Part shown: positions 32,878 to 41,700 of the stretch, piece by piece | How the letters are laid out: every line of letters begins with the position of its first letter | Position numbering within the stretch: the first letter of the stretch is position 1 | Source: Streptomyces beigongshangae | Lineage (GTDB): Bacteria > Actinomycetota > Actinomycetes > Streptomycetales > Streptomycetaceae | Length of the DNA: 64,000 bases | Reading direction: 5' to 3' | NCBI RefSeq assembly: GCF_019710745.1 | Contig: NZ_JAHKJW010000016.1 | Location: 1-64,000 of the forward strand | Notes under the pieces: generated by a model | Databases searched by the model: none | What the model was told of the DNA's origin: nothing | What the model saw: only the letters and a program-made list of their open reading frames with translations | Translations under genes and position numbers: made by a program

Positions 32878-34025
32878 TCAACTACCTCAGCTGCGGTGTG
32901 CTGTGGTTCGGCCTGTCGGTGAAGTTGTCCGACCTGGTGCGCGACCGGCGCAACCCTTTCCTGCGCACCATCTGCGCCGTCATGGCCCTGGCCGGTCTGT
33001 GTTTCCTGCTCGGCGCCCCTCCCACCGTGGGAGCGGTCAACCGCATCACCAACGTGCCCAACCTGGCGGCCCCGCTGACCTACGCCGCCATCACCGCCTA
33101 CAGCGCGTCGTCGCTGGTCCTGATCGTCCACTGGCGCGGCGGGCCGAACGTGCGCCGTACCGCCCGCCGCTGGGTCCTCGGCTACGCGCTCGTCCTGGCC
33201 GGCATCGCGGTGACGTTCGCCGCGGGAGACGCGCCCGTGGAGCGCCGCACCGACTTCGACACCTACTACGCGACCACCCCGTTCGTCTCCGTGATGATCC
33301 TGCTCTATCTGCTCGCCCATCTGACGGCTGTCACCGTGACCGCCGTGTGGTCGCTCAACTGGGCCCGGGAGGTGCGGGGCCGGCTGCGGGCCGGCCTCCT
33401 CACCCTGGGGGTCGGCACCGTGGTGAGCGCGGGCTACAGCGTCTCCAAGCTGGCGGCCGTGGTGGCCCGCTGGTGCGGGCAGGACTGGTCGGCGCTCGGT
33501 ACCCGGCTCAGTCCCGGGCTCGCCGGCCTGGGAGCGGTGACGACGGTCGTGGGCATCCTGATCCCCCTGGTCGGCCAGGCACTGGCGCTGTGGCGGCGCT
33601 CCTGGCGGTCCTTCGTGCGCCTGGAGCCGCTGGACCGTGAGCTGGACGAGCTGCTGACCCGCCGCGGCCTGCGGCTGCGCCGCCCGCCCTGGGCCTCTCC
33701 GGCGGTACTGCTGACATGGCGCCGGACCAGCATCAACAACGGGCTGCACCATCTCCTCGACGGGTGGTCCGACCGCGGTCTGTACGAAGCGGTGTTCGGG
33801 GCCGCCCTGCGGAGCACCGGCGACCGGCGGAAGGCGGACGCCGCGGCCTGGGCCGCGGTCATCGTCGCGGCGGCGCGGGCCGAACGCGAGGGGCGGCGGC
33901 CGTCCCAGGACGGCCGCATGGCGGGGCGCCTTCCCGAGGTCGCCGGTCTTGAGGACATATCCAGGGCGCTGACCGCGTCCGACCGGCCGGCCGCGGGCTC
34001 CAGGGCCGTCGAGGGCGTCGTATGA
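32874..34025 (+). CDS. Multi-pass membrane protein, MAB_1171c-like
   Basis: 383 residues. Seven or so hydrophobic helices occupy residues 1-235 (INYLSCGVLWFGLSVKLSDL at the start, AVMALAGLCFLLGAPPTVGA, YALVLAGIAVTFAAGDAPVE), followed by a cytoplasmic C-terminal region (LEPLDRELDELLTRRGLRLR...) with TSINNGLHHLLDGWSDRG. The layout matches the actinobacterial MAB_1171c-type family of putative transporters or signalling proteins usually found with a small HTH regulator and an FAD enzyme. Start GTG 32874. The gene is followed after 102 bases by the FAD oxidoreductase. Confidence 0.8.
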   Translation: MINYLSCGVLWFGLSVKLSDLVRDRRNPFLRTICAVMALAGLCFLLGAPPTVGAVNRITNVPNLAAPLTYAAITAYSASSLVLIVHWRGGPNVRRTARRWVLGYALVLAGIAVTFAAGDAPVERRTDFDTYYATTPFVSVMILLYLLAHLTAVTVTAVWSLNWAREVRGRLRAGLLTLGVGTVVSAGYSVSKLAAVVARWCGQDWSALGTRLSPGLAGLGAVTTVVGILIPLVGQALALWRRSWRSFVRLEPLDRELDELLTRRGLRLRRPPWASPAVLLTWRRTSINNGLHHLLDGWSDRGLYEAVFGAALRSTGDRRKADAAAWAAVIVAAARAEREGRRPSQDGRMAGRLPEVAGLEDISRALTASDRPAAGSRAVEGVV

Positions 34026-34127
34026 GACGTGCCGCGTGCGCCGCGCGTACCGCATGTGCCGCCCGGTACCGCATGTGCCGCGCGGTACGCCGCCGACGGC
34101 ATCACGTGATCGAACACGAGGAGAGTC

Positions 34128-35537
34128 ATGCGGAGAGCTGTCGTCATCGGAGCCGGACTGGGCGGAGTGCTCGCGGCGGCGGCCCTGTCCCCGTACGTCG
34201 ACGAGGTCACCGTGGTGGAGCGCGACGACCTGCCCGGGGGCCCCGAACACCGGAAGGGCGTTCCCCAGGGCCGGCACGCGCATCTGCTGATGCCCGGCGG
34301 CCTGGCCGCCATGGAGGACCTGCTCCCCGGTGTGAACGTGCGGGAACACCTGCTGGCCGCGGGCGCCCACGCGATCTCCCTGAGCTCCGGCGCCGTGGTC
34401 CTGACCCCGGAGGGCTGGTTCCACCGCTGGCGCCACAGCGCCCACCACATGATCACCTGTAGCCGGGCCCTGCTGGAGTGGGCGGTGCGCACGGCCGTCC
34501 TGCGGCACACGGGCAACGTCGAGATCCGTCGGGCGCAGGCCCTCGGCCTGATCGGCGACCCGCACCGGGTGAGCGGCCTGCACCTGCGGACCGCGTCCGG
34601 CCGGGCGGAACTGGCCGCCGATTTCGTCGTCGACACCAGCGGGCGCGGCTCACGCGTCGTGCGGTGGCTGGAGGACCTCTCCCTCACCGGCATCGAGGAG
34701 AGGACGGTCGACTCCGGCCTGGTCAACGCCACCCGCCTCTACCGCGTCCCGCCGGGCGCCGAGCACTTCCCCCTGACGATGGTGCAGGCCGACCCGTACA
34801 CCGGGCGCCCCGGGCGCAGCGCCGTGATCGTGCCCGTCGAGAACGGCCACTGGATGGTCAGCCTCGCCGGCTCCCGCGGCGGCGAGCCCCCGGCCGACCC
34901 CGAAGGCTTCCTGCGGTACACCCTGGGCCTGTCCCATCCCATCGTCGGACAGCTCATCTCCCGCGCCCGGCCGGTCACCGACGTCGCCGTCAGCCGCAGT
35001 ACCAGCAACGTCCGCCGGTACCTGGAGAAGTCCCGCACCTGGCCGGACGGCCTGCTCGTCCTCGGTGACGCGCTGGCGACCTTCAACCCGGCCTACGGGC
35101 AGGGCATGAGCGTGGCCGCGCTCGGCGCCCGGGCCTTCAGCCGTCAACTGCGGCGCACCGGCGTCCTCGCCCCGGGCCTGGCCCGCACCGCGCAGCGCGC
35201 CGCGGCCGCCCACGTGGAGGCGGCGTGGAGCCTGGCCGTGAGCCAGGACGTGCTGTACCCCGGGGTCCGCGGCGGCGCGCCCACCGCCGCGGACCGCCTC
35301 GCGGCCCGCTACACCCGGCGCGTCATGAGAGCCGCGACCGGCTCCTACCGGGTGGCCTCCGCGCTGTGGGACGTCACCGGCCTCGAAGCGGGCCCCGCCC
35401 GGCTGCTGCGTCCCTCGACCGTGCTGGCCGCCCTGAGCGGCCCTCCGCTGCCCCCGCTGTCCGGTCCCCCGCTGACCGCCCGGGAACGGCAACTGCTGCG
35501 TGCGCTCGACGGCGTCCCCGACGGGCGGACGGGATGA
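34128..35537 (+). CDS. FAD-dependent oxidoreductase (geranylgeranyl-reductase / monooxygenase type)
   Basis: 469 residues. N-terminal dinucleotide-binding GAGLGGVLAAAALS with acidic end VVERDD; C-terminal flavin motif LLVLGDALATFNPAYGQGMS near residue 308. The fold is that of group A flavin monooxygenases and geranylgeranyl reductases. The ATG at 34128 has GAGGAG upstream. It is partner of the membrane protein before it; the 102-base spacer carries imperfect GTACCGCATGTGCCGC repeats. The stop codon lies inside the remnant of a truncated DUF5753 gene on the other strand. Substrate unknown. Confidence 0.86.
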   Translation: MRRAVVIGAGLGGVLAAAALSPYVDEVTVVERDDLPGGPEHRKGVPQGRHAHLLMPGGLAAMEDLLPGVNVREHLLAAGAHAISLSSGAVVLTPEGWFHRWRHSAHHMITCSRALLEWAVRTAVLRHTGNVEIRRAQALGLIGDPHRVSGLHLRTASGRAELAADFVVDTSGRGSRVVRWLEDLSLTGIEERTVDSGLVNATRLYRVPPGAEHFPLTMVQADPYTGRPGRSAVIVPVENGHWMVSLAGSRGGEPPADPEGFLRYTLGLSHPIVGQLISRARPVTDVAVSRSTSNVRRYLEKSRTWPDGLLVLGDALATFNPAYGQGMSVAALGARAFSRQLRRTGVLAPGLARTAQRAAAAHVEAAWSLAVSQDVLYPGVRGGAPTAADRLAARYTRRVMRAATGSYRVASALWDVTGLEAGPARLLRPSTVLAALSGPPLPPLSGPPLTARERQLLRALDGVPDGRTG

Positions 35538-36095
35538 CGCGCACGATCACCTGATCCGTTTCAGCGAGTTCGACGAGGCGAGCGAGCTGAACTCGTGCGG
35601 CGGCACGGTCGGCGACCATGATGCGTGGCGCTGCCTCATGGATGATCACCTCGTACGGGATGCCACCCACGCCCTGGAGGAACACCTTGCGCTGCATCCG
35701 GTGGCGTACGCGCAACTCCAGCTCGTGCTCCGGAAGTTCGGGCACACGGTAGGCATAGACGGCGCGGGCGTACTCCTCAGTCTGGAGGAGGCCGGGAATA
35801 TAGAGGAATGGACCTCCCGCAGGGACTTGGCATGGTGTTCCAGCTCGGCGAGATCGAGGAACGGCGGGGACAGCGCCCCTCGGTACTCCTCCCACCAGCC
35901 GCGTGTCCGGTCCGTGGCCATCGCGACCAGGGCATCGATGAACTCGTTGTCCGCACACGCGTAATGGGACGTGAGCTGGCGCAGGCGTTCCTCGCTCACC
36001 CCCGTGAGACCTGACTCGATGTGGCTGAGCTGGACAGGGTTCACCCCCAGCAGCGATGCCGCTCTGCGACCGCCGCCGCCGTCTGACCCTTGCCG
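35528..36095 (-). pseudogene. Frameshifted, truncated HTH (XRE)/DUF5753 regulator
   Basis: On the minus strand one frame encodes the HTH half (ASLLGVNPVQLSHIESG, then HYACADNEFIDALVAMATDR, WWEEYRGALSPPFLDLAELE, HHAKSLREV). The normal continuation FLYIPGLLQTEEYARAVYAY, then HRMQRKVFLQ, YEVIIHEAAPR and DQVIVRVIP, is in another frame. A single-base deletion near 35809 explains the switch. The 5' HTH start is degenerate and the C-terminal ~50 residues of DUF5753 are missing, ending exactly at the 3' end of the FAD gene. The intact family consists of Streptomyces regulators usually paired with a DUF397 protein; none is present. Confidence 0.85.
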
Positions 36096-36102
36096 GGACG
36101 GT

Positions 36103-36131
36103 GCCGGGGTGACCGGCGGGGTCACCCCGGC
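36103..36131. terminator. 12-bp perfect hairpin after the YbaK-like gene
   Basis: GCCGGGGTGACC-GGCGG-GGTCACCCCGGC, 15 bases past the stop on the minus strand. Confidence 0.85.
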
Positions 36132-36145
36132 GCCTCGTCACCCCG

Positions 36146-36649
36146 TCACCCGGCCTGCTCGCGGAGGTCCGCCAACGTGCCGCCCGCGTGGGCGATCAGG
36201 GTCTTCGGGTCCATGGGGAAAACCGCGTACGGAGTGCCCGCCGCGGCCCACACGACGTCGTGGTCCAGCAGGGCGCGGTCCGCCAGTACGCGGGTCTTGC
36301 TGCGGTGTCCGAAGGGGGGCACGCCACCGATCGCGTAACCCGTCGCCTCCCGGACCAGGTCCGCGTCGGCGCGGGTCACCTTCCCGGCGCCCAGTTCCTG
36401 GCGTACGAGCTCCAGGTCCACGCGGGACGCGCCGTCCATGAGGACGAGGACCGGGACGCCGTCCGCCGCGAAGACCAGCGACTTGCAGATCTCGCTGAGG
36501 TCGCAGCCGAGTGCGGCGGCGGCCTCGGCGGCCGTACGGGTGGCGTCCGGGAAGCGGCGGATCCGTGGCCCGAGGTCGTCGAGGCCGAGGGCGCCGAGGG
36601 CTTCGGCGAAGCGGGGGTGGGCGGCGTTCGGCTCTTCTGCGGCGGTCAT
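36146..36649 (-). CDS. YbaK/EbsC-family aminoacyl-tRNA deacylase
   Basis: 167 residues, single YbaK domain. Visible features are CKSLVFAADGVPVLVLMDGA with the conserved Lys, a central LGAGKVTRADADLVREATGY, the GGVPPFGH loop typical of the substrate pocket, and WAAAGTPYAVFPMDPKTL at the end. Members hydrolyse mischarged tRNAs such as Cys- or Ala-tRNA(Pro). The ATG at 36649 was chosen to give the family length; a GTG three codons upstream is possible. Confidence 0.9.
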   Translation of the reverse strand: MTAAEEPNAAHPRFAEALGALGLDDLGPRIRRFPDATRTAAEAAAALGCDLSEICKSLVFAADGVPVLVLMDGASRVDLELVRQELGAGKVTRADADLVREATGYAIGGVPPFGHRSKTRVLADRALLDHDVVWAAAGTPYAVFPMDPKTLIAHAGGTLADLREQAG

Positions 36650-36962
36650 GGAGGGCACGCTAGCCGGTTCCCGGTGGGGGCCACATCCCGATTGCGTGCG
36701 GCGGGGCGGCGGCGAGGCGGCTCGATGGCGGACGGTACGGGGAGCCGAACGGGGAGGGGCCGCGCCGGGCGTCCAGCAGCCCGTCGGGCGAAAAGGAACC
36801 ACGTCGGGAAATCCGGAAGCCGAATGAATGCGGGTCTCCGGCACGGCGGAAAAGCGTCAGCACGAAGACGCGGCCGCATCACTGCCGCCGCTCATCGGCG
36901 TGAATACGCGCATTCCCCCTCCCGCCGGTGGGAACCGGTAAGAGGGGGACGCGTGGTTACGC
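36650..36962. other. 313-base gap between YbaK and a secreted-protein gene
   Basis: No gene seen. It should hold the YbaK promoter near 36660-36720 and contains the hairpin at 36915-36948. The middle is ordinary GC-rich sequence. Confidence 0.5.
36915..36948. terminator. Hairpin after the secreted-protein gene
   Basis: CCCCCTC / GAGGGGG arms with an inner CCGGT/ACCGG pairing. Confidence 0.6.
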
Positions 36963-37427
36963 CTATCCCACGTTCCCCCAAGCCTTCCAGACACAGCCCG
37001 ACAGGCCGTCCTCGGGGCCGACCAGACAGATCCGGAACCAGTACATCTGGTCCTCCTTGAGGTTGTGGCTGCCACCGTCGGACTCCCGCGCGATCTTCGG
37101 CACACCGTCGGAGCCGTTGTCGCGAAGTGTGTAGACCCGGTCGCCACGCAGGGTCGGGCTGATGTACTCGTACACGTAACCCTGGGCCGCGTGGCCGTCG
37201 TTCGCCTGCTGGTCGCTCACCGTGACGACGTCCCCCTCGGTGCGGAACTCAAGGCGTCCGCCAGGCCTGCCATCACTCGTCTCGACGGCGTGGGTGGCCA
37301 GGACGCCCGGGGTGGTCGGCGCCGAAGCAGCACCGCTCCCGGTATCCGCGGCGGCATGGGTGGACATGGCCGCCACCATCCCGAGAGCGGCCATTGAAAT
37401 CCCCGCCCGACTCCGGATTTTCTTCAC
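36963..37427 (-). CDS. Small secreted protein of unknown function
   Basis: 154 residues. Signal peptide VKKIRSRAGISMAALGMVAA with AHAAADTG cleavage region near residue 28. The mature part is about 125 residues, mostly beta-type sequence, with two Cys late in the protein (FRICLVGPEDGLSGCVWKAW) that can form one disulfide. The GTG at 37427 has a perfect AGGAGG. It is divergent from a MerR regulator across a 123-base region with a MerR-type dyad; it may be the regulated target. Confidence 0.8.
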   Translation of the reverse strand: MKKIRSRAGISMAALGMVAAMSTHAAADTGSGAASAPTTPGVLATHAVETSDGRPGGRLEFRTEGDVVTVSDQQANDGHAAQGYVYEYISPTLRGDRVYTLRDNGSDGVPKIARESDGGSHNLKEDQMYWFRICLVGPEDGLSGCVWKAWGNVG

Positions 37428-37519
37428 CGTGATCCTCCTCCTTCTGTCCCATTCGCATTCCGGTCTCCCGGAAGGCCGATATACATCTCCGCCTCTCCGG
37501 TCGACGACTTGTACGGTAA

Positions 37520-37541
37520 AACCTCCTGCGCACTGGAGGTT
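37520..37541. promoter_or_regulatory. Candidate MerR operator
   Basis: AACCTCC-N8-GGAGGTT, a 7-8-7 dyad ending nine bases before the MerR GTG; its right arm also forms the ribosome site. A TTGTAC hexamer lies just upstream at 37509-37514. MerR proteins bind dyads inside long-spacer promoters. Confidence 0.55.
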
Positions 37542-37550
37542 CAAGTACTT

Positions 37551-38453
37551 GTGACGCAAGACACATGGAGCATCGGAGAGTTGGCTTCGTCGACGAATCT
37601 GCCGGTGAAGACGGTCCGTTATTACTCGGACAGCGGACTTCTGCCGGAGGCCGGGCGCAGCGCGGGCGGCCATCGCCGATACGGTGCGGACGCCCGGGAG
37701 CGTCTGCAACTGATCCGGCGGTTACGGGCCCTGGACCTGCCGATCGCCACGATCACGCGAGTGGTGAACGGTGAGGTGCAGCTCGCCGAACTGGTGGCGG
37801 GTGAACTGGAGGAGGTGCAGTCGCGGCTGGACCGGCTGCGCTGGCAGCAGGCCACCTTGCAAGCGCTGGACGACTGTTCCCAGACGGAGCGGCTACGGCG
37901 TCTGGAGGTGCTGGCGCGGGTACAGAGACTGCCGCACGCCCACGACGACCTGCTGCGGACCTGGGAGACCATGCTTCCCCGGTCCCTCCCTCGCAGCCTG
38001 GCCGCCGCGGTCGTCGCGCAGGCGGTTGCGGATCCGCCGCGCGAGCCGACACCCGAAACGGCGCTCGCCTACGCGGAGATGCACGTGCTCGCCGCGCATC
38101 CGGGCTTCCCGAAGTACTACGCCGCTTCCCACGCGCGGGACAAGGCGTCGCTGTACGCGGAGTTGGTCGACGCCTGCGAACTGGCCCATGACGCCCTGGC
38201 ACGAGGACTGGCCCCTCGGCCGGGGGCAGCGCTGGACGCCTTCGCGGGCGCGTGCGCACGAGGCCGGGGCGAGACGGACAGTCCCGGTTTCCGGGTTCTC
38301 CTGGCGGACGCCCTGCGCTGGACCGTCCCGCTCTTCAGCCGCTACTGGCGGCATTTCGCCACGGTGACCGGGGCCGGCCGATCCACCGAGGGCGCGGCGC
38401 ACAGCTGGTGCGTGGCCGCGCTTTCGGCCACCGGCCCGGTCCCGGCGTCGTAG
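37551..38453 (+). CDS. MerR-family transcriptional regulator with a TTA codon
   Basis: 300 residues. N-terminal MerR HTH: WSIGELASSTNLPVKTVRYY, SDSGLLPEAGRSAGGHRRYG, then a coiled linker (VAGELEEVQSRLDRLRWQQA) and a ~190-residue C-terminal domain without Cys clusters, so an organic ligand rather than a metal is likely. Leu58 is TTA (37722-37724), a bldA-dependent codon. GTG 37551. Divergent from a secreted protein gene. The C-terminal domain type is not recognised. Confidence 0.9.
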   Translation: MTQDTWSIGELASSTNLPVKTVRYYSDSGLLPEAGRSAGGHRRYGADARERLQLIRRLRALDLPIATITRVVNGEVQLAELVAGELEEVQSRLDRLRWQQATLQALDDCSQTERLRRLEVLARVQRLPHAHDDLLRTWETMLPRSLPRSLAAAVVAQAVADPPREPTPETALAYAEMHVLAAHPGFPKYYAASHARDKASLYAELVDACELAHDALARGLAPRPGAALDAFAGACARGRGETDSPGFRVLLADALRWTVPLFSRYWRHFATVTGAGRSTEGAAHSWCVAALSATGPVPAS

Positions 38454-38481
38454 AACCGGTCCGGACGACCACGCGTCCCGA

Positions 38482-38520
38482 ACGGGCGGCCGGCAAAAGG
38501 AGCCGGTGAGGGCCGCCCGT
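38482..38520. terminator. Hairpin between MerR and MMPL genes
   Basis: ACGGGCGGCC / GGCCGCCCGT arms with an internal CCGGC/GCCGG pair; serves two convergent genes. Confidence 0.75.
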
Positions 38521-38568
38521 CCCCACGGAGCCCTCACCGGCTGGTTGTGACGGGTGTCCGGCTGCGCG

Positions 38569-40797
38569 TCAGGCGCGGGCCAGTTCCCTGTCCTCGTCGT
38601 CCTCGTCCGTGTTCCTCGGGTCGTCGTCGAGGGTCCTGAGGCTCTCGCCCTCCACGTCGACGTTCGGGAGCGCGCGGTCCAGCCACCTCGGGAGCCACCA
38701 GGCCCTCTTGCCGAGGAGGGCCAGGACCGCGGGGACGATCGCCATGCGGACCACGAAGGCGTCGAAGAAGACGGCGATCGCGAGGCCGAAGCCGATCATC
38801 TTGATCATCGAGTCGCTGGCGCCGATGAAGCCGCCGAAGACCGCCATCATGATGACCGCGGCGGCCACCACGACCCGGGCGCTGTGCCGGAAGCCGGTGA
38901 CGATCGCCTGGCTCGGGGACTCGCCGTGGACGTACGCCTCCCGCATGCGGGTCACGAGGAACACCTCGTAGTCCATCGCGAGGCCGAAGACCACGCCCAC
39001 CATGAAGATCGGCATCATCGACATGATCGGGCCGGTCTCCTCGACGCCCATCAGACCCGCCAGCCAGCCCCACTGGAAGACGGCGACGACCGCGCCGAGC
39101 GCGGCGAGCACGCTCAGCAGGAAGCCGAGCGCCGCCTTGAGCGGGACCAGGACGGAGCGGAAGACGACGATGAGGAGGAGGAAGGCCAGACCGACCACCA
39201 GGGCCAGGTACGGCAGCAGTGCGTCGTTGAGCTTCTGCGAGAAGTCGATGTTCATCGCGGTGGTGCCGGTGACCAGCACCTTCGCGCCCGTGTCCGCCTC
39301 GACGGCGGCGCCCTGGCCGCGGATCGCGTGCACCAGGTCCTCGGTCTGCGCCGAGGACGGCTTGGAGGCCGGGATCACGGTGATCGTCGCGGTGTCGCCG
39401 GCCTTGTTGGGCACCGGCGGGGTGACCGTCACGACGTTTTCGAGACCCTTGATGCCGTCGGTCACGTCGCCGAAGGCGGCCGTCGGGTCGTCGCTGTCCT
39501 TGGCGTCGACCACGATCATCAGGGGGCCGTTGAAGCCGGGTCCGAAGCCCTCCGACAGCAGGTCGTACGCCCGGCGCTGGGTGGTGGACGTGGGCTGCGA
39601 GCCGTCGTCGGGCAGGCCCAGTTCCAGCTGGGAGGCCGGTACGGCGATCACGCCCAGGCCGACCGCGCCGAGCAGCAGCACGGCGGCCGGGCGGCGGATG
39701 ACGAAGCTCGCCCAGCGCGTGCCCATGTTGGGCTTCACCGGCCCGGTGGCCTTCTCGGACGAGGCCGTCTTCTTGGTCCTCTCGCCCGCCGGGCGGATCT
39801 TCCTGCCCGCGTAACCGAGCAGTGCCGGGATCATCGTCAGCGCGATGAGGACGGCGATCACGACCGTGCCCGCCGCGGCGAGGCCCATCTTGGTCAGCAT
39901 CGGGACGTTGACGACCGCCAGGCCCGCCAGGGCGATGACGACCGTGAGGCCCGCGAAGACCACGGCCGAGCCCGCGGTGCCGGTGGCGCGGCCCGCCGCC
40001 TCCTCGTGGTCGCGACCCTCGGCCAGCTCGGCCCGGTAGCGGGTCACGATGAACAGCGCGTAGTCGATGCCGACCGCGAGGCCGATCATCAGCGCGAGGA
40101 TCGAGGTGGTGTCGCCGAGTTCGAGCGTGCTGGCGAGGGCGGTGATGACGGAGACGCCGATGCCGACGCCGACGATCGCCGTCAGCAGCGGAAGTCCGGC
40201 CGCGATCAGGGAGCCCAGGGTGACGACGAGGACGATCGCGGCGAGGGTGAGGCCGATGATCTCACCGGCCATGCCCATCTCGGCCCCGGCCTCCAGCGCG
40301 TCGCCGCCGACGTCGACGGTCAGTCCGGCGGCCCGGGCGTCGTCACCGGCCGTCTCCAGGGCGTCCCTGGTCGAGTCCGCGAGTTCCATGCCGGGGACGT
40401 CGTACTTCACCGACGTGTAGGCGACCGTCCCGTCCTTGCTCACGGCGTTGGTCGTGAACGGGTCGGTGACGGAGGCGACCTCGGAACCGTCGCCCAGTTC
40501 CTCGACGGTCTTCCCGACGATCGCCTTGTTCTCGGCGTCCGTCATCTTCTCGCCCTCGGGCGCCTTGAAGACGACGCGTCCGGTCGCGCCGTCGGCGCCG
40601 GCGCCGGGGAAGCGCTGCTCCAGCAGGTCGAAGGCTTTCTGCGCCTCGGTGCCGGGGATGGAGAAGGAGGTGGTGCCCGGGGCGGGCGCGGAGGCCGCGC
40701 CGACACCCGCGAGCGTCAGCAGTGCCACCCATATCAGGACGGCGAAGTGGCGCCGCCTGAAGGCGGTCCGGCCGAGTTTGTAGAGGAACGTGGCCAC
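38569..40797 (-). CDS. MMPL-family (RND-type) transporter
   Basis: 742 residues with 12 predicted helices in two halves and two large extracytoplasmic loops. Proton-relay motifs GIDYALFIVTRYR near residue 237 and AMDYEVFLVTRMREA near residue 615 are the MMPL signatures. The tail is acidic (RTLDDDPRNTDEDDEDREL). The family exports lipids, glycolipids or antibiotics. The GTG at 40797 has GGGAG nine bases upstream. It lies 156 bases behind the tetR gene on the same strand, and both probably respond to the operators at 41567-41629. Confidence 0.93.
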   Translation of the reverse strand: MATFLYKLGRTAFRRRHFAVLIWVALLTLAGVGAASAPAPGTTSFSIPGTEAQKAFDLLEQRFPGAGADGATGRVVFKAPEGEKMTDAENKAIVGKTVEELGDGSEVASVTDPFTTNAVSKDGTVAYTSVKYDVPGMELADSTRDALETAGDDARAAGLTVDVGGDALEAGAEMGMAGEIIGLTLAAIVLVVTLGSLIAAGLPLLTAIVGVGIGVSVITALASTLELGDTTSILALMIGLAVGIDYALFIVTRYRAELAEGRDHEEAAGRATGTAGSAVVFAGLTVVIALAGLAVVNVPMLTKMGLAAAGTVVIAVLIALTMIPALLGYAGRKIRPAGERTKKTASSEKATGPVKPNMGTRWASFVIRRPAAVLLLGAVGLGVIAVPASQLELGLPDDGSQPTSTTQRRAYDLLSEGFGPGFNGPLMIVVDAKDSDDPTAAFGDVTDGIKGLENVVTVTPPVPNKAGDTATITVIPASKPSSAQTEDLVHAIRGQGAAVEADTGAKVLVTGTTAMNIDFSQKLNDALLPYLALVVGLAFLLLIVVFRSVLVPLKAALGFLLSVLAALGAVVAVFQWGWLAGLMGVEETGPIMSMMPIFMVGVVFGLAMDYEVFLVTRMREAYVHGESPSQAIVTGFRHSARVVVAAAVIMMAVFGGFIGASDSMIKMIGFGLAIAVFFDAFVVRMAIVPAVLALLGKRAWWLPRWLDRALPNVDVEGESLRTLDDDPRNTDEDDEDRELARA

Positions 40798-40953
40798 GAG
40801 GGCGTACTCCCGATCAGGTCGGTGGCGGCCGGCGGTGGCGCCGGCGTCAGGGCAGGGACCATCGGCCCGACGACGTGAGCGGTCTCGTCAGGTGCACGTG
40901 CGTGGGGAGGTGTGCGTGATGGGTGAGGGGTGGGAACTGGAGGTCGGGGGAGA

Positions 40954-41544
40954 TCAGGCGACGAGGGCGGGGAGGACCACCGCGTCGATGTACGAGGACA
41001 GGAAGGTCTGGGTCGGTGGCTCGTTGTCGATCATCGTCCGGGCCACGAAGGCACCGATGACCATGTGCAGCACGTAGTCGACCGCGGGGTTGTCCGCACG
41101 GACCTCGCCGCGGTCGACGGCACGTCGCACCACTTGGCGCATCGCTTCCATCTCCGGCTCGACCAGCCACTCCCGCAGGGCGGCGAGCAGGTCGGGGTTC
41201 GAGTGCACCGCCATGCCCAGGGCCCGCATCAGCGCGGAGTCCTGCTCCATCCGGCAGTCGTCCTGGCGGATGATCAGCAGGTGGAAGTCACCCCGCAGGG
41301 AACCCGTGTCCACACCGGAGATGTCGACCGGCTTGTGGTGCCGGATCGCCTTCACCACCAGCTCAGCCTTGCCGCCCCACTGGCGGTAGAGGGTGGCCTT
41401 GCTGGACCGGGTGCGGGCCGCCACGGCGTCCATGGTCAGGGAGTCGTAACCGACCTCGCGGAGCAGGTCGAGCACGGCCTCGTACAGCTCGGCCTCGCGC
41501 TCGGGCGTGATCCGGCTGCGACGCGTCGTTGCTGTCTCAGCCAT
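40954..41544 (-). CDS. TetR-family repressor of the MMPL operon
   Basis: 196 residues. N-terminal HTH: RSRITPEREAELYEAVLDLL, then YDSLTMDAVAARTRSSKATL and YRQWGGKAELVVKAI. The C-terminal ligand domain is helical. The ATG at 41544 was chosen; the long open frame upstream is antisense to the protease gene and not coding. Two exact palindromes lie 23 and 71 bases upstream, so autoregulation and control of the MMPL exporter are likely. Confidence 0.92.
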   Translation of the reverse strand: MAETATTRRSRITPEREAELYEAVLDLLREVGYDSLTMDAVAARTRSSKATLYRQWGGKAELVVKAIRHHKPVDISGVDTGSLRGDFHLLIIRQDDCRMEQDSALMRALGMAVHSNPDLLAALREWLVEPEMEAMRQVVRRAVDRGEVRADNPAVDYVLHMVIGAFVARTMIDNEPPTQTFLSSYIDAVVLPALVA

Positions 41545-41566
41545 CCAGCTCACCGCTCCCACTCGA

Positions 41567-41581
41567 ACGAAACTGTTTCGT
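41567..41581. promoter_or_regulatory. TetR operator O1
   Basis: ACGAAAC-T-GTTTCGT, perfect 7-1-7 palindrome upstream of tetR; same arms as O2. Confidence 0.75.
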
Positions 41582-41614
41582 ACGCTTACGAAGATACCCC
41601 GGTAAGCAAGCGAA

Positions 41615-41629
41615 ACGAAACCGTTTCGT
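41615..41629. promoter_or_regulatory. TetR operator O2
   Basis: ACGAAAC-C-GTTTCGT, perfect palindrome, centre 48 bases from that of O1. It lies 72 bases before the divergent protease start, so it may affect both genes. Confidence 0.75.
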
Positions 41630-41700
41630 ACGTGTGCTGGGTCACGTAACCGCGGCAACCACGAGTTGCCGGGCCCCGCCCACCGGAAAAGCATGGGTGG

